Source: Nocardioides carbamazepini
Lineage (GTDB): Bacteria; Actinomycetota; Actinomycetes; Propionibacteriales; Nocardioidaceae
DNA: 64,000 bases
Direction: 5' to 3'
Assembly (NCBI RefSeq): GCF_024614185.1
Contig: NZ_JAHTLF010000015.1
Span: forward strand, 248,001-312,000
Under the pieces are notes generated by a model. The model was not told the origin of the DNA. It searched no databases and saw only the letters and a program-made list of their open reading frames with translations. Below, one piece after another: positions 36,524 to 44,262 of this stretch (the first letter of the stretch is position 1; the number at the start of each line of letters is the position of its first letter). The position numbers and the translations under genes were made by a program.

Positions 36524-37146
36524 CCACCGTCACCGCCACCCCACCCCTCGTCTGCCCACCGTGGTGTACGACGCCGGGCGAAGAGCACGCCAGGGAGCTG
36601 GCTGACCCGCTGGACGGGGCCACGTTCCACCGCAGCGAGGTGATCGACGCCTGGGAGCTGCGGACTCAGCATCCGCTGCGGGTCAACGTCGACATCTGCG
36701 ATGACCTGCATCAGGGCCGTCGTGAGGGTCCCGTGATCAACATCGACGGGTGCATGGGGCGCGGCAGCCAGGACTACGCCGAGCTCGACCCGCCGGACGC
36801 TCGGAGGCTTGCCGCTGCGTTGGTCGAGGCCGCGGATCTGGTCGAGCAGACGCCTCTTGCGCAGACGGGCTCTGGGGAGACGCTGGTCCACTTCTGGGTC
36901 TGCACGCCGGAGGGTCGTCCGGTCCTGTCGCGGCTGCTGTGCGATGCGGCTGCCCAGCGTCCGGCTGACGGGTCGCGGATGGCGTCCGCCTGGGTGGGCG
37001 TCACGTGCCCTCAGTGCCTCGCCGCGGGTCCGACGGCGGCCGAGGCAATCGAGGAGCTGCCTGACGTGGCTCTGGTCGCTCTGGGGGCGTGGCAGAGCGC
37101 GGAGGGCGACAAGACCGTTGTGTCGGATCCCGAGCGCAACGTCTGA
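36520..37146 (+). CDS. DUF6907-like protein (CPPWC motif)
   Basis: 208 aa. CPPWCTTPGEEHA near residues 12-24 is the signature seen in DUF6907-type proteins, which are frequent in actinobacterial plasmids and integrative elements and have no known function. A second part (WVGVTCPQCLAAG) has another Cys pair, so zinc binding is possible. No catalytic motif was recognised. A hairpin (37156-37188) follows the stop. Confidence 0.6.
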   Translation: MTTVTATPPLVCPPWCTTPGEEHARELADPLDGATFHRSEVIDAWELRTQHPLRVNVDICDDLHQGRREGPVINIDGCMGRGSQDYAELDPPDARRLAAALVEAADLVEQTPLAQTGSGETLVHFWVCTPEGRPVLSRLLCDAAAQRPADGSRMASAWVGVTCPQCLAAGPTAAEAIEELPDVALVALGAWQSAEGDKTVVSDPERNV

Positions 37147-37155
37147 AACGCAAGC

Positions 37156-37188
37156 GGCCCCGTCTGGTGCGCCAACACCAGTGGGGCC
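37156..37188 (+). terminator. Hairpin downstream of the first DUF6907-like gene
   Basis: GGCCCC and CTGGTG pair with CACCAG and GGGGCC across a short internal loop and a 6-nt loop. It stands directly before the Shine-Dalgarno region of the next gene, so it may terminate or process the transcript. Confidence 0.5.
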
Positions 37189-37221
37189 TAGGAACCACGT
37201 CCACAAGGAGGACGCAGAACC

Positions 37222-37416
37222 ATGACCACATCATCCACCATCGAGAACCTGCCGACGTTCGGCCTGTTGAGGATCGAGGTGTTCGAGCCGGGTGTGCTGA
37301 CCGGCTGCCTCGGTCAGAACGACATCGATACCCTCGACGACCTGACGGCCGAGGAGTTGCGGAAGCTGGCTGCCGACGCCCTCGCTGCTGCGGAGTGGCT
37401 GGAGGCGAACCAGTGA
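37222..37416 (+). CDS. Small hypothetical element protein
   Basis: 64 aa, ATG with AAGGAGGA upstream at good distance. Acidic, helical C-terminus (LTAEELRKLAADALAAAEWLEANQ). No family recognised. Stop overlaps the GTG of the following DUF6907-like gene. Confidence 0.55.
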   Translation: MTTSSTIENLPTFGLLRIEVFEPGVLTGCLGQNDIDTLDDLTAEELRKLAADALAAAEWLEANQ

Positions 37417-37871
37417 GCGCGCCGTGGCCCTCGCACCCGGACATCGAGCCGCAGCGTGGCGTGATCCCCACCGTGCAGTGCGACAGGCGGCTCGGCTGCC
37501 CGGATAGGCCCCACCGCCCCCATGAGTGTCAGACGATCAACTACCACGGGAAGGCGATCCGCGTCCGCTGCGAAGGTATCGAGCCCGATCCTGGCGACTA
37601 CCCGTGCCCTCCCTGGTGCACCGTCGAGCGGCACCGGATCGGTGAGCGCGGGGGTTTGCAGCTGGTCCACGTCGCACGTTCCGGACACCTTGAGATCACG
37701 CTCTCCGAGGACCCCTATCGCCCTAGGGACTCGACGCGCCCGCTCCGCATGACACTGGTCGCCGGTCTCATTGTGGATGTAGCGGGGCCTGACGACCTGG
37801 ACGCCCTGGCTCGGAATGCCGACCGGCTCGCCAAGCACCTGCGCGCCTCACTCGCGGAGGTGGAGCGCTGA
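37413..37871 (+). CDS. Second DUF6907-like protein (CPPWC motif)
   Basis: 152 aa from GTG at 37413, with GGAGG 7 nt upstream and a GTGA overlap. Two Cys-rich parts: VQCDRRLGCPDRP near the start and YPCPPWCTVERH in the middle. It shares the CPPWC signature with the protein at 36520-37146 but is shorter, so the two are probably paralogues or relatives within the same element. Function unknown. Confidence 0.6.
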   Translation: MSAPWPSHPDIEPQRGVIPTVQCDRRLGCPDRPHRPHECQTINYHGKAIRVRCEGIEPDPGDYPCPPWCTVERHRIGERGGLQLVHVARSGHLEITLSEDPYRPRDSTRPLRMTLVAGLIVDVAGPDDLDALARNADRLAKHLRASLAEVER

Positions 37872-38101
37872 TGACCCGCTACCGCATCCCCGCCCGCGAG
37901 CCACCAAGCTGCCCGCCCTCGATGGGCGGGCACACCTTCCGGTCCTCAGCCGGAGGGTGCTGGAAGACCTGCTTGCCCGTCTTCGAGAGCACTCAGCCTC
38001 GAAGTTCACCAACCTTCACTTCGAGGACAACTCCATGCCCGACCACTCCCCCGACGCCGAGATCGTCGAGGTCACTCCGCAGCTCGCCGAGACCTGGCTG
38101 A
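37871..38101 (+). CDS. Doubtful small ORF, possibly not translated
   Basis: 76 aa, ATG sharing a base with the preceding stop (TGATG). The product is Ser/Pro/Thr-rich with no family resemblance, and its 3' half overlaps the better supported gene starting at 38035. Position favours translation, composition does not. Confidence 0.25.
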   Translation: MTRYRIPAREPPSCPPSMGGHTFRSSAGGCWKTCLPVFESTQPRSSPTFTSRTTPCPTTPPTPRSSRSLRSSPRPG

Positions 38102-38472
38102 GCCGCAACACGAACAACCGCAACGTCCGCCGCAGCGTCATCGACGCCTACGCCCGCGACATCGAGGCCGGCCGCTGGCGCCTCAACGGCGAGACGATCA
38201 AGTTCGGACCCAGCGGCGTCCTGCTCGACGGCCAGCACCGCCTCAGCGCTGTCGTGCAGGCCGACGTCGCGGTGCCGATGGTCGTGGTGCGCAACCTCGG
38301 CGATCACGTGATGGCGACCGTTGACACCGGCGCCAAGCGCTCCTATGCCGACGCGCTCAAGTTGGCGGGCGAGGAGAACACGACCACGCTGGCGGCGGTA
38401 GTCCGGCGCGCGGTCATGTGGGGAGCGGGGCATGCGGACCAACACGGGCGCGATCAAGCCGACGGCGCTTGA
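38035..38472 (+). pseudogene. ParB/Srx-like element protein, 5' part (frameshifted)
   Basis: Start ATG at 38035 has GAGGA at 7 nt. Residues include VTPQLAETWLSRN, then FGPSGVLLDGQHRLSAVV, a ParB-N/sulfiredoxin-like loop (DGQHR). The frame runs into unrelated residues after AVVRRAVMW and stops at 38472, while a continuation in another frame (38432-38848) completes the protein. Deleting one G in the GGGG run at 38420-38423 restores one reading frame: MWERG then the downstream part. Function unknown, perhaps DNA-related. Confidence 0.6.
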
Positions 38473-38848
38473 GATGGACGACTTCCTCGACCGAACCCCG
38501 GAGATCCGAGCCTCGGCCGACCTGGCCTCCCGACTCGCCTCACGCGAACGCCTACCGGCGTCGGTGATCGGGCTGTGCCACTTCCTCTTCTCCAAGATCG
38601 ACCCCGACGCCGCCACCACGTTCTTCCTGCGCGTCGCCGACGGCGATGGGATCCCCGCAACCGACCCGATCGCGGTCCTGCGCAACCGTGTCATCAAGCT
38701 CCGCGTCTCCGGCGGCCGGATCAACGAGACCGAAGGACTCGCGCTGACCATCCGCGCCTGGAACGCCCACCGGGCCGGCGAGAACCGGACCAAGCTCCAG
38801 ATGCCCAAGGGCGGGCTGACCAACGAGAACTTCCCGGAGCCGAAATAG
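38432..38848 (+). pseudogene. ParB/Srx-like element protein, 3' part (frameshifted)
   Basis: 138 codons in the +1-shifted frame relative to the 5' part. It continues the same protein: KPTALEMDDFL, then LPASVIGLCHFLFSKIDPDAATTFFLRVADGDG and a C-terminus ending in NENFPEP. There is no Shine-Dalgarno at the ATG 38432, so independent translation is unlikely. Either a real single-base insertion, a sequencing error, or programmed frameshifting explains the split. Confidence 0.6.
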
Positions 38849-38952
38849 GGACCACCGGACCTTCGAGATCTACCGGCTTCTGTCGGCCGGTGGCCATACT
38901 CTGGCTACGGCCGCCCCACGTCCCCCAGGGGTGGACATGTCTGGAGGTGACC

Positions 38953-39564
38953 ATGCTCGACGAGGAGCGTCTAATGCTGCGCCGCGACGTCGTCGCGCGC
39001 CTGGCTGGCGTCAGTGAGCGAAAGCTCGACTACTGGGCGCGAACGGGGCTAGTCTCACCGACTGTCGATCGTTCGCTATCCGGTGGCCGGCGTACTCGAC
39101 TCTACGACTTCACTGACGCGATGACGGTCATGGTCTTGGCGAACCTTCGCAGCCAGGTCAGCTTGCAGCACGTGCGGCAGATTGTCGCCCATGTTCGGAC
39201 GCAGCTGTTCGAGGTTACTCAAGTTGCCTACGCCATCGTCGGCGGTCGCATCTTCTTTCAGACTCCTGACGGCGCCTGGAGTGGCGTGGATGACCCCGGG
39301 CAGATCGTGATTCACGAGGTCTTGGATCTTCGTCCCCTCAGGGCGCGCCTGCTCACTCCGGCGCGCGAAGAGTCTGATCACGGCCAGGTGGAGCGCAAGC
39401 GTGGCGTGCGCGGCTCCAAGCCAGTGATTCGCGGTACGCGAGTCCCGGTATCGACGATTCGGTCGTACTTGGACTCCGGGGCCAGTACGCAAGAGGTGCT
39501 TGCGGCCTATCCGAGTTTGACCGAGGCCGACGTTGACGGAGTGCGGGCTCTGGCAAGCGCGTGA
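38953..39564 (+). CDS. MerR-type HTH / DUF433 antitoxin-like protein
   Basis: 203 aa; ATG at 38953 follows GGAGG. N-terminal MerR-like helix-turn-helix (VVARLAGVSERKLDYWARTGLVSP, near 12-35), then a helical middle, and a C-terminal DUF433 domain (GSKPVIRGTRVPVSTIRSYLDSGAS, VLAAYPSLTEADV). This layout matches antitoxins paired with DUF5615 PIN-like toxins. The stop overlaps the toxin GTG, giving a typical antitoxin-toxin order. It probably represses its own promoter. Confidence 0.78.
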   Translation: MLDEERLMLRRDVVARLAGVSERKLDYWARTGLVSPTVDRSLSGGRRTRLYDFTDAMTVMVLANLRSQVSLQHVRQIVAHVRTQLFEVTQVAYAIVGGRIFFQTPDGAWSGVDDPGQIVIHEVLDLRPLRARLLTPAREESDHGQVERKRGVRGSKPVIRGTRVPVSTIRSYLDSGASTQEVLAAYPSLTEADVDGVRALASA

Positions 39565-39914
39565 GGTTCGTGCTCGATGAGGACGTCTCGGCAGCCGTGG
39601 CGAAGGTGCTCAAGGCTGGCGGGCATGATGCCTGGACCGTGTCAGAAGCTGGCCTGAGCGGCATCGCCGACGACGACGTGACAATCTATGCGTCCGAGAA
39701 GGTGGCTGGCGTCCTTTCTCACGACGTGGAGTTCGGCGCCAAACGCCGGAAGAACCCGATCGGTTGGCACATCCAACTCGGCTGCAAAGAGGTCGACGCA
39801 GCAGTGCTCATCGAAGAGCACCTCGACGCGATGGTCGCTGCCCTAGGCGCCTTTCCTGACCTCTACGTGTACCTCAGCAAGTCAGGGATAAACACGCATC
39901 ACGTCTGGTCATAA
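39561..39914 (+). CDS. DUF5615 PIN-like toxin candidate
   Basis: 117 aa from GTG at 39561 (GTGA overlap with the DUF433 gene). Opening MRFVLDEDVSAAVAKVLKAGGHDAWTV with acidic Asp6/Glu7/Asp8 and SHDVEFGA later resemble the DUF5615 subgroup of PIN-like nucleases (VapC-related). RNase activity is expected from the family only. Confidence 0.75.
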   Translation: MRFVLDEDVSAAVAKVLKAGGHDAWTVSEAGLSGIADDDVTIYASEKVAGVLSHDVEFGAKRRKNPIGWHIQLGCKEVDAAVLIEEHLDAMVAALGAFPDLYVYLSKSGINTHHVWS

Positions 39915-39963
39915 GGACCGCGCACGGAAGCGTCACGCCGACCTACGCGTATGCCTCCACAGT

Positions 39964-40650
39964 TCAAGGACGCCGGCCTGACCACCACGATCGAACTCGA
40001 TGCAGCCACTGCGAGCTGGGCTGATCATCTGCGAAGGTGAACTCGGGTTTCTCGCCAGAGATCTTGCGGAGCACCTCTGTCTGGCGCTCTTGCTCGGCGA
40101 TCATCTTGTCGCTTGCTTTGGCGATGGCGACCGCGACGTTGTGGAGGGTGCCTTGACGACCAGCGACGGCCTCTCGGAAACTGCCGAAGTCGATCACATA
40201 CTCGGATCGTGGGATGGGGCCGCTGGGGCCGACGCCGTCGATGGTGATGGTGTGCGTCAGCGATCCGTCACGATTGACCAGTGACGCTCCGCTCCCGAGC
40301 GACCAACGGTACGTGCGCCCGGGAGCAATCGACGACAACCCCGACCGCAGCTTCTGTTGCATCACGTCTACATGGCGTGCCTCCCGCTCAACCATCTTGG
40401 GAATCGGCGGCTCTACGATCACGACCACGTTTCGCGCCACCGTCTGGCCCGAGTTGCCCACGGCGAACTCGAGGTTCCATCCGTTCGACTGTTGAACTCG
40501 CACGTCAGCCCAGACATAGGGGGCCACGGCCGCTTCAGCGATCTCACGTTGCAGCCGAGTCTGCCGCTTCATCTCGCCGACCTGGAAGGCAATGAAGATC
40601 GCTGACGCGATCGTCGCCGTCGCGGCGATCGCAGAGATCGTGATGCCCAT
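39964..40650 (-). CDS. Hypothetical protein with N-terminal membrane helix
   Basis: 228 aa from ATG at 40650 (GTG at 40695 possible; neither has a clear Shine-Dalgarno). One hydrophobic helix (ISAIAATATIASAIFIAFQ) is followed by a charged region and a beta-rich domain (APYVWADVRVQQSNGWNLEFAVGN begins it). Not recognised. Convergent with the toxin-antitoxin pair and 51 bp after another membrane protein gene. Base composition is visibly lower in GC than the flanking chromosome. Confidence 0.55.
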   Translation of the reverse strand: MGITISAIAATATIASAIFIAFQVGEMKRQTRLQREIAEAAVAPYVWADVRVQQSNGWNLEFAVGNSGQTVARNVVVIVEPPIPKMVEREARHVDVMQQKLRSGLSSIAPGRTYRWSLGSGASLVNRDGSLTHTITIDGVGPSGPIPRSEYVIDFGSFREAVAGRQGTLHNVAVAIAKASDKMIAEQERQTEVLRKISGEKPEFTFADDQPSSQWLHRVRSWWSGRRP

Positions 40651-40700
40651 GGAGGAAAGGTAGCCGGGGCAGCAGGCTAGGCCAGCGCGACTCACGCAAA

Positions 40701-41120
40701 CTACTGGCGGACTGTTGGCTGCTCGTCATCCGGGTACTTGAACACTTGGGTCGATCCCGCTGCCACCAACAACGCTATGAACACACTGACAGCCGTCATG
40801 ATCGTGTAAGACCACCACGTGTCTAGTTCGATCATCCACCAGCACACCCCGCCGGCGACGATGGCGAGGAAGATGATCGTGGCGACGGAGGCGATGTCGA
40901 CAGACCGACCCAGCCGCCGATGATCACGCGACGTTAGGTATGCGACTTGTTCTGCGATGAGAGCCTGCAACAGTGTTTTGCTTTCCCCGCTTGCCGTCAC
41001 CTCCAGTGACTGGAGCCTCTCGACCTGTCGCCAGGTCGGCTTGCCTGAGTAGACGCTTGCGAACTTCACCGCTGCTCCAAATGCCGGTGCCACCAATGGC
41101 GCGATCTGTGCCCACTCCAT
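40701..41120 (-). CDS. Hypothetical membrane protein
   Basis: 139 aa with a soluble N-terminal half and two hydrophobic helices (DIASVATIIFLAIVAGGVCWW and IMTAVSVFIALLVAAGS). No family recognised. TATAGT lies about 8 nt before the ATG and there is no Shine-Dalgarno, consistent with a leaderless transcript. Likely expressed with the gene at 39964-40650. Confidence 0.5.
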   Translation of the reverse strand: MEWAQIAPLVAPAFGAAVKFASVYSGKPTWRQVERLQSLEVTASGESKTLLQALIAEQVAYLTSRDHRRLGRSVDIASVATIIFLAIVAGGVCWWMIELDTWWSYTIMTAVSVFIALLVAAGSTQVFKYPDDEQPTVRQ

Positions 41121-41158
41121 GAGGACGGACTATAGATGCCGCAGCGGCCATCCGATGC

Positions 41159-41344
41159 CTAAAGCAAAGGGCCGACGGAATTCATGCTTGGAATGCACGG
41201 TTGCATGAGCCCGAGTTTGGGTGCATGTTCAGCTTCCTCGCGGGTGAGCATGCAGCAGTCGCGGAAGGTCTTGTCGTAGCGGTCGCAAGGACAGTCCTCG
41301 TCCGCGGCGGCGGCGTCTCGACGCGGACGGCCTGCGCGTTCGTT
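41159..41344 (-). pseudogene. SEC-C-like zinc motif remnant
   Basis: One minus-strand frame reads DEDCPCDRYDKTFRDCCML, close to the SEC-C zinc motif CPC-x8-CC, then 30 more residues to a stop at 41159. The frame has an in-frame TAG and no start codon upstream, so I read it as a decayed fragment. Confidence 0.3.
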
Positions 41345-41539
41345 CTAGCCATCGGATGAGTGTGACCAAGCGAAGAGAGCCAAGAGCATAAGGGTGACCA
41401 CGGCCGCCGTCGCCCACTGAACCTTCTTGTCGTTCGGTAGGACAACGCAGGCGAAAAAGGCGAGCGTGATCAGGATGGTGACAGCGCCGAGGATGGTTCG
41501 TCCCCGCGGGTGAGTTGGTAGGTCCCGAGCACCAACCAC
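41345..41539 (-). CDS. Possible small membrane protein
   Basis: 64 aa, GTG start, with two hydrophobic segments (GAVTILITLAFFACVVLP and TAAVVTLMLLALFAW). An alternative frame just upstream also encodes a membrane-like segment (GTVWLVLGTYQLTRG), so this may be half of a frameshifted gene. No family recognised. Confidence 0.3.
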   Translation of the reverse strand: MVGARDLPTHPRGRTILGAVTILITLAFFACVVLPNDKKVQWATAAVVTLMLLALFAWSHSSDG

Positions 41540-42171
41540 ACGGTGCCGAGGCCGAGGTCCCAGCCGTGGGAGCGAGCTCTCTCAGCGGTCAGCACGATGC
41601 GATCGCACGCGGGGGTCGTCGACCTTGATCAGGTCGACGGCGATCACCCTTCGTCACGCGTTCTGGCGTGCGATGCTGGGTGAGAGCATGTCGGGTCCAA
41701 GGCGGGCGCTGGGCGCTGAGACGTCCGTGCGGACACGGTCTTTCGTGGCGTCAGGCATGGCGCCGCGTTCGGCCCACGTACAGGCCCGACATGCTCCTCC
41801 GCTGCATCCTCAGCCCCTCGGCGCGTTCAGTTGCGACTTCGCCGCACCCTTCTGTAGGTGCCGCATCCGCGCCTGATCAGCGGTTCCACCAGGTGGGGCG
41901 ACCCGGAGTGGGGTCCAGGTCGCCCCGTGTCGGTGGCTGCTCCCCAAGTCAGTTCCCGACCCAAGCGGGTCGGCCGATACTCCCCAAGCACCTCAGGGGA
42001 GGTCTCGGCCGGACAAGACCCGCTTGCGGCCCATCGAGCCGATACTGCCCCGAGGAAGGGCCTCGGCTCCGTGATGAGCTGGCGTCAGTCTCGCCCGGTC
42101 CTCACTGCAGCTCGGCAAGAGCATGGACGATCTCCCCCGTCATCTCACCCCTCATCCGGCAGCGTCGGGAC
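41540..42171. other. Gene-poor stretch at the right side of the element
   Basis: No credible coding region was seen on either strand. It holds a palindrome at 41618-41638 (GTCGACCT/AGGTCGAC arms, 5-nt spacer) and a few short hairpins. No copy of the tRNA-Val 3' end was seen, so the right attachment site of the putative element is not located. Confidence 0.5.
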
Positions 42172-42588
42172 CTAGAAGCGCGGTCCGACCTGGCCGGAGT
42201 GGTACGCGCGGACCTGGCCGGTGGGCACGATCTCCCGCCCCAGCGGGAGCAGGCTGACCGGGATCATCTTGAAGCTGGCCAGGCCGAGAGGGAGGCCGAT
42301 GACGGTGATGCAAAGCAGCACCCCGGTGACGACATGGCCGATCGCCAGCCAGACCCCCGACAGCACCAGCCAGACCACGTTCCCGATACCGCTGGGGATG
42401 CCCGCGCCCTCGCGTCGCACGACCGTCCGCCCGAAGGGCCACAGCGCAAAGAACCCGATCCGGAACGACGCGAGGCCGAACGGGATGCCGATGATCGTGA
42501 TGCACCACAGGCCGCCCGCGACCAGATAGCCCAGGAACAGCCAGAAGCCGGACAGAACCAGCCAGATGACGTTCAGCAACACCTTCAT
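42172..42588 (-). CDS. YccF family membrane protein
   Basis: 138 aa from ATG at 42588. Two repeats of the YccF (DUF307) unit are visible: VLLNVIWLVLSGFWLFLGYL with ITIIGIPFGLASFRI, and VVWLVLSGVWLAIGHV with ITVIGLPLGLASFKM. Each contributes two membrane helices. Function unknown; a small inner-membrane protein. Confidence 0.88.
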   Translation of the reverse strand: MKVLLNVIWLVLSGFWLFLGYLVAGGLWCITIIGIPFGLASFRIGFFALWPFGRTVVRREGAGIPSGIGNVVWLVLSGVWLAIGHVVTGVLLCITVIGLPLGLASFKMIPVSLLPLGREIVPTGQVRAYHSGQVGPRF

Positions 42589-43151
42589 GGCGCGAGCGTA
42601 GGGCTCCGGCGACCAGGTGGCCCTCACCGGCGCAGCAGCGGGTCGTCGCCCGCTCCGTCGCAGACGCGCTCTTCCACGACGGAGCAGGCGCCCGGCGTCG
42701 CCGGGTCCGACAGGCGCTCAGCGGTCTCCCGGAGAGCACCCGCCCGCGGTCAGGCAAAGTGGGGACGCCTCACCACGGCCGGCGCGCGACAGGGAACGGC
42801 CACGCGCCGGGGAACGAGGGACGCAGGGGACCTCGCGCCGCGGTGCTCGTCGCACGGAGTCCATGCGCGGGGTCCCTTCGTCGTCGCAACCGGTCGATCC
42901 CGAGTGCTCGCCAGGCCTGGGCCCACGATACGTCCGGCCCGGCCCGGCGGCAGCGGACTTGGGAAGGCTCCACCCGCTCGTCCCCCGGGCACAAGAACGC
43001 CCTGTCCGGCGTGCCGGACAGGGCGTCCCGTGCCCGGCGAGTGTGGGGTTCGCCGGGCACGCTGTGGTTGGGGAACCGGGACCGAGAGTAACGGCCACCG
43101 CAGCGGCGTGTGACGAAAACCCGAGATGACGTCGGACGATTTTCTCCGGGC
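42589..43151. other. Intergenic region with tandem hairpins, no gene seen
   Basis: 563 bp between yccF and the SOS-controlled small gene. ORFs on both strands are Arg/Pro-rich shadows without family resemblance. The main features are two adjacent palindromes at 42998-43060. Confidence 0.5.
42998..43060. terminator. Two adjacent stable hairpins
   Basis: First: 13-bp perfect stem 42998-43010 with 43013-43025 and only GT between the arms. Second: 11-bp stem 43030-43040 with 43050-43060, 9-nt loop. They lie downstream of the leftward gene at 43152-43361 and may terminate it, or be a REP-like intergenic element. Confidence 0.5.
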
Positions 43152-43361
43152 TCAGCCGACGCCGGATCCGGGCTTCGGTCCGGCCGTCGCGGGACGCAGC
43201 GCCGTGGCCACGAGCCACTCCGTCACGACCCGACCCTCGCGATCGACGTACGCCACCAGGCCCTCCCAGCCACGCTCGGTCGAGCGCCAGTCCAGCACCA
43301 GACCGGGCAGCTCGACCGGCACGAACGCCAGCCTGACCCACACATGTCGCACCCCCGCCAT
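43152..43361 (-). CDS. Small SOS-regulated protein of unknown function
   Basis: 69 aa, ATG at 43361. MAGVRHVWVRLAFVPVELPG followed by a Trp-containing beta-rich part (WEGLVAYVDREGRVVTEWL). No membrane segment or family recognised. A perfect LexA-type palindrome ends 13 bp upstream, and TACGAT between it and the ATG could be a -10 box for a leaderless transcript. The neighbours are not repair genes, so it is an orphan SOS gene. Confidence 0.65.
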   Translation of the reverse strand: MAGVRHVWVRLAFVPVELPGLVLDWRSTERGWEGLVAYVDREGRVVTEWLVATALRPATAGPKPGSGVG

Positions 43362-43373
43362 ACCGCGATCGTA

Positions 43374-43389
43374 TCGAACATGTGTTCGA
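43374..43389. promoter_or_regulatory. Perfect SOS box before the 69-aa gene
   Basis: TCGAACATGTGTTCGA, a perfect 16-bp palindrome with the CGAAC-N4-GTTCG core, lies 12 bp upstream of the start at 43361. It is the most symmetrical of the three LexA-type sites in the window. Confidence 0.88.
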
Positions 43390-43409
43390 TGCTGTCGCGG
43401 AGCGGATGC

Positions 43410-43883
43410 TCAGCCGCGGGTGTCGTCGATCCGCGGCTCGACCAGGGGATCAGTGGGGTCGACGGCGTCGACGGCGTCGACGTCCTCCTCGACCGCCCTC
43501 GGGTACGACGCCGGGCCGGTCCGCTGCTCGCTCCCCCGTCGGCGCCGGCTGGCGACGGCACCGGCGGCGCCGACGAGCCCGAGGGTCGCCAGCACCAGCA
43601 GCGCCTTGCGGCGGCGGCGCGGCTGGGGCAGATGGTCGGACACCGCATCGGGCAGCCGGTCGACGACGGAGCTCGGGATGGTGCCGGGGATGTCGGAGAG
43701 GCGCCGCGACAGCGTCTCCGCGGCGTGCGTGCCCTTCTCGACCGCGACGGCCCGGCCCTCACGAACCAGGGGCGGTGTCCGCTCGGCGATCGTGTGGACG
43801 GCGGACTCGACGTCGGGGACGACAGCGTCGACGAGCTCCCGCAGGTCGTCCCTCAACTTCTCGGCCGTGCTCTTGCGGTGCAT
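43410..43883 (-). CDS. Hypothetical protein with one membrane helix
   Basis: 157 aa; ATG with GGAGGAGG close upstream. A charged N-terminal helical region (residues 1-90) precedes one hydrophobic segment (ALLVLATLGLVGAAGAVA) flanked by Arg clusters, then an acidic C-terminus. Not recognised. Its stop lies about 20 bp from the SOS box of the next gene, so readthrough into that gene is possible. Confidence 0.6.
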   Translation of the reverse strand: MHRKSTAEKLRDDLRELVDAVVPDVESAVHTIAERTPPLVREGRAVAVEKGTHAAETLSRRLSDIPGTIPSSVVDRLPDAVSDHLPQPRRRRKALLVLATLGLVGAAGAVASRRRRGSEQRTGPASYPRAVEEDVDAVDAVDPTDPLVEPRIDDTRG

Positions 43884-43952
43884 GGTGCCTCCTCCTCGGA
43901 TACGGACTACGCACGCGCAGTACCCGTTCCCTCGCGGGCAACCCCGGCACGC

Positions 43953-44126
43953 TCAGCTGGCGACCGCACACCCGAGGTCGGCCGAGCACTCGTTGCACCG
44001 CACCCGGCGCTCGTGCTGCTCGGGAGGCTCCTCCAGTGAGCGGCGGTACCAGCGGGTCTGCTCCGTCAGGCGGGAGCACCGCGGGCACCAGTCGTGGCGG
44101 ACCCACGGTCCGAAGTCCTTCCCCAT
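43953..44126 (-). CDS. Small zinc-ribbon protein
   Basis: 57 aa, ATG at 44126: WCPRCSRLTEQ, then VRCNECSADLGC. Two CxxC knuckles spaced as in a zinc ribbon. Weak Shine-Dalgarno, no family assigned. The coherent Cys pattern and clean stop support it over the overlapping ORFs. Confidence 0.5.
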   Translation of the reverse strand: MGKDFGPWVRHDWCPRCSRLTEQTRWYRRSLEEPPEQHERRVRCNECSADLGCAVAS

Positions 44127-44262
44127 GGCACCCAGAGTGCCGGTTCCACGCGCCCGTGTCGCGGGACGCGAGCGGGTTCGGCCCCTTCGGCGAGCAGTTC
44201 TGCCCGGTCGTCGCCGGACGGCCTAGTCCCAGATGACCAGTGGTCCTACGGAGGGTCCCGGG

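Noticed and set aside
36100..42171. Right attachment site of the island
   Set aside because: No repeat of the tRNA-Val 3' half was seen by eye, so no att sites are annotated.
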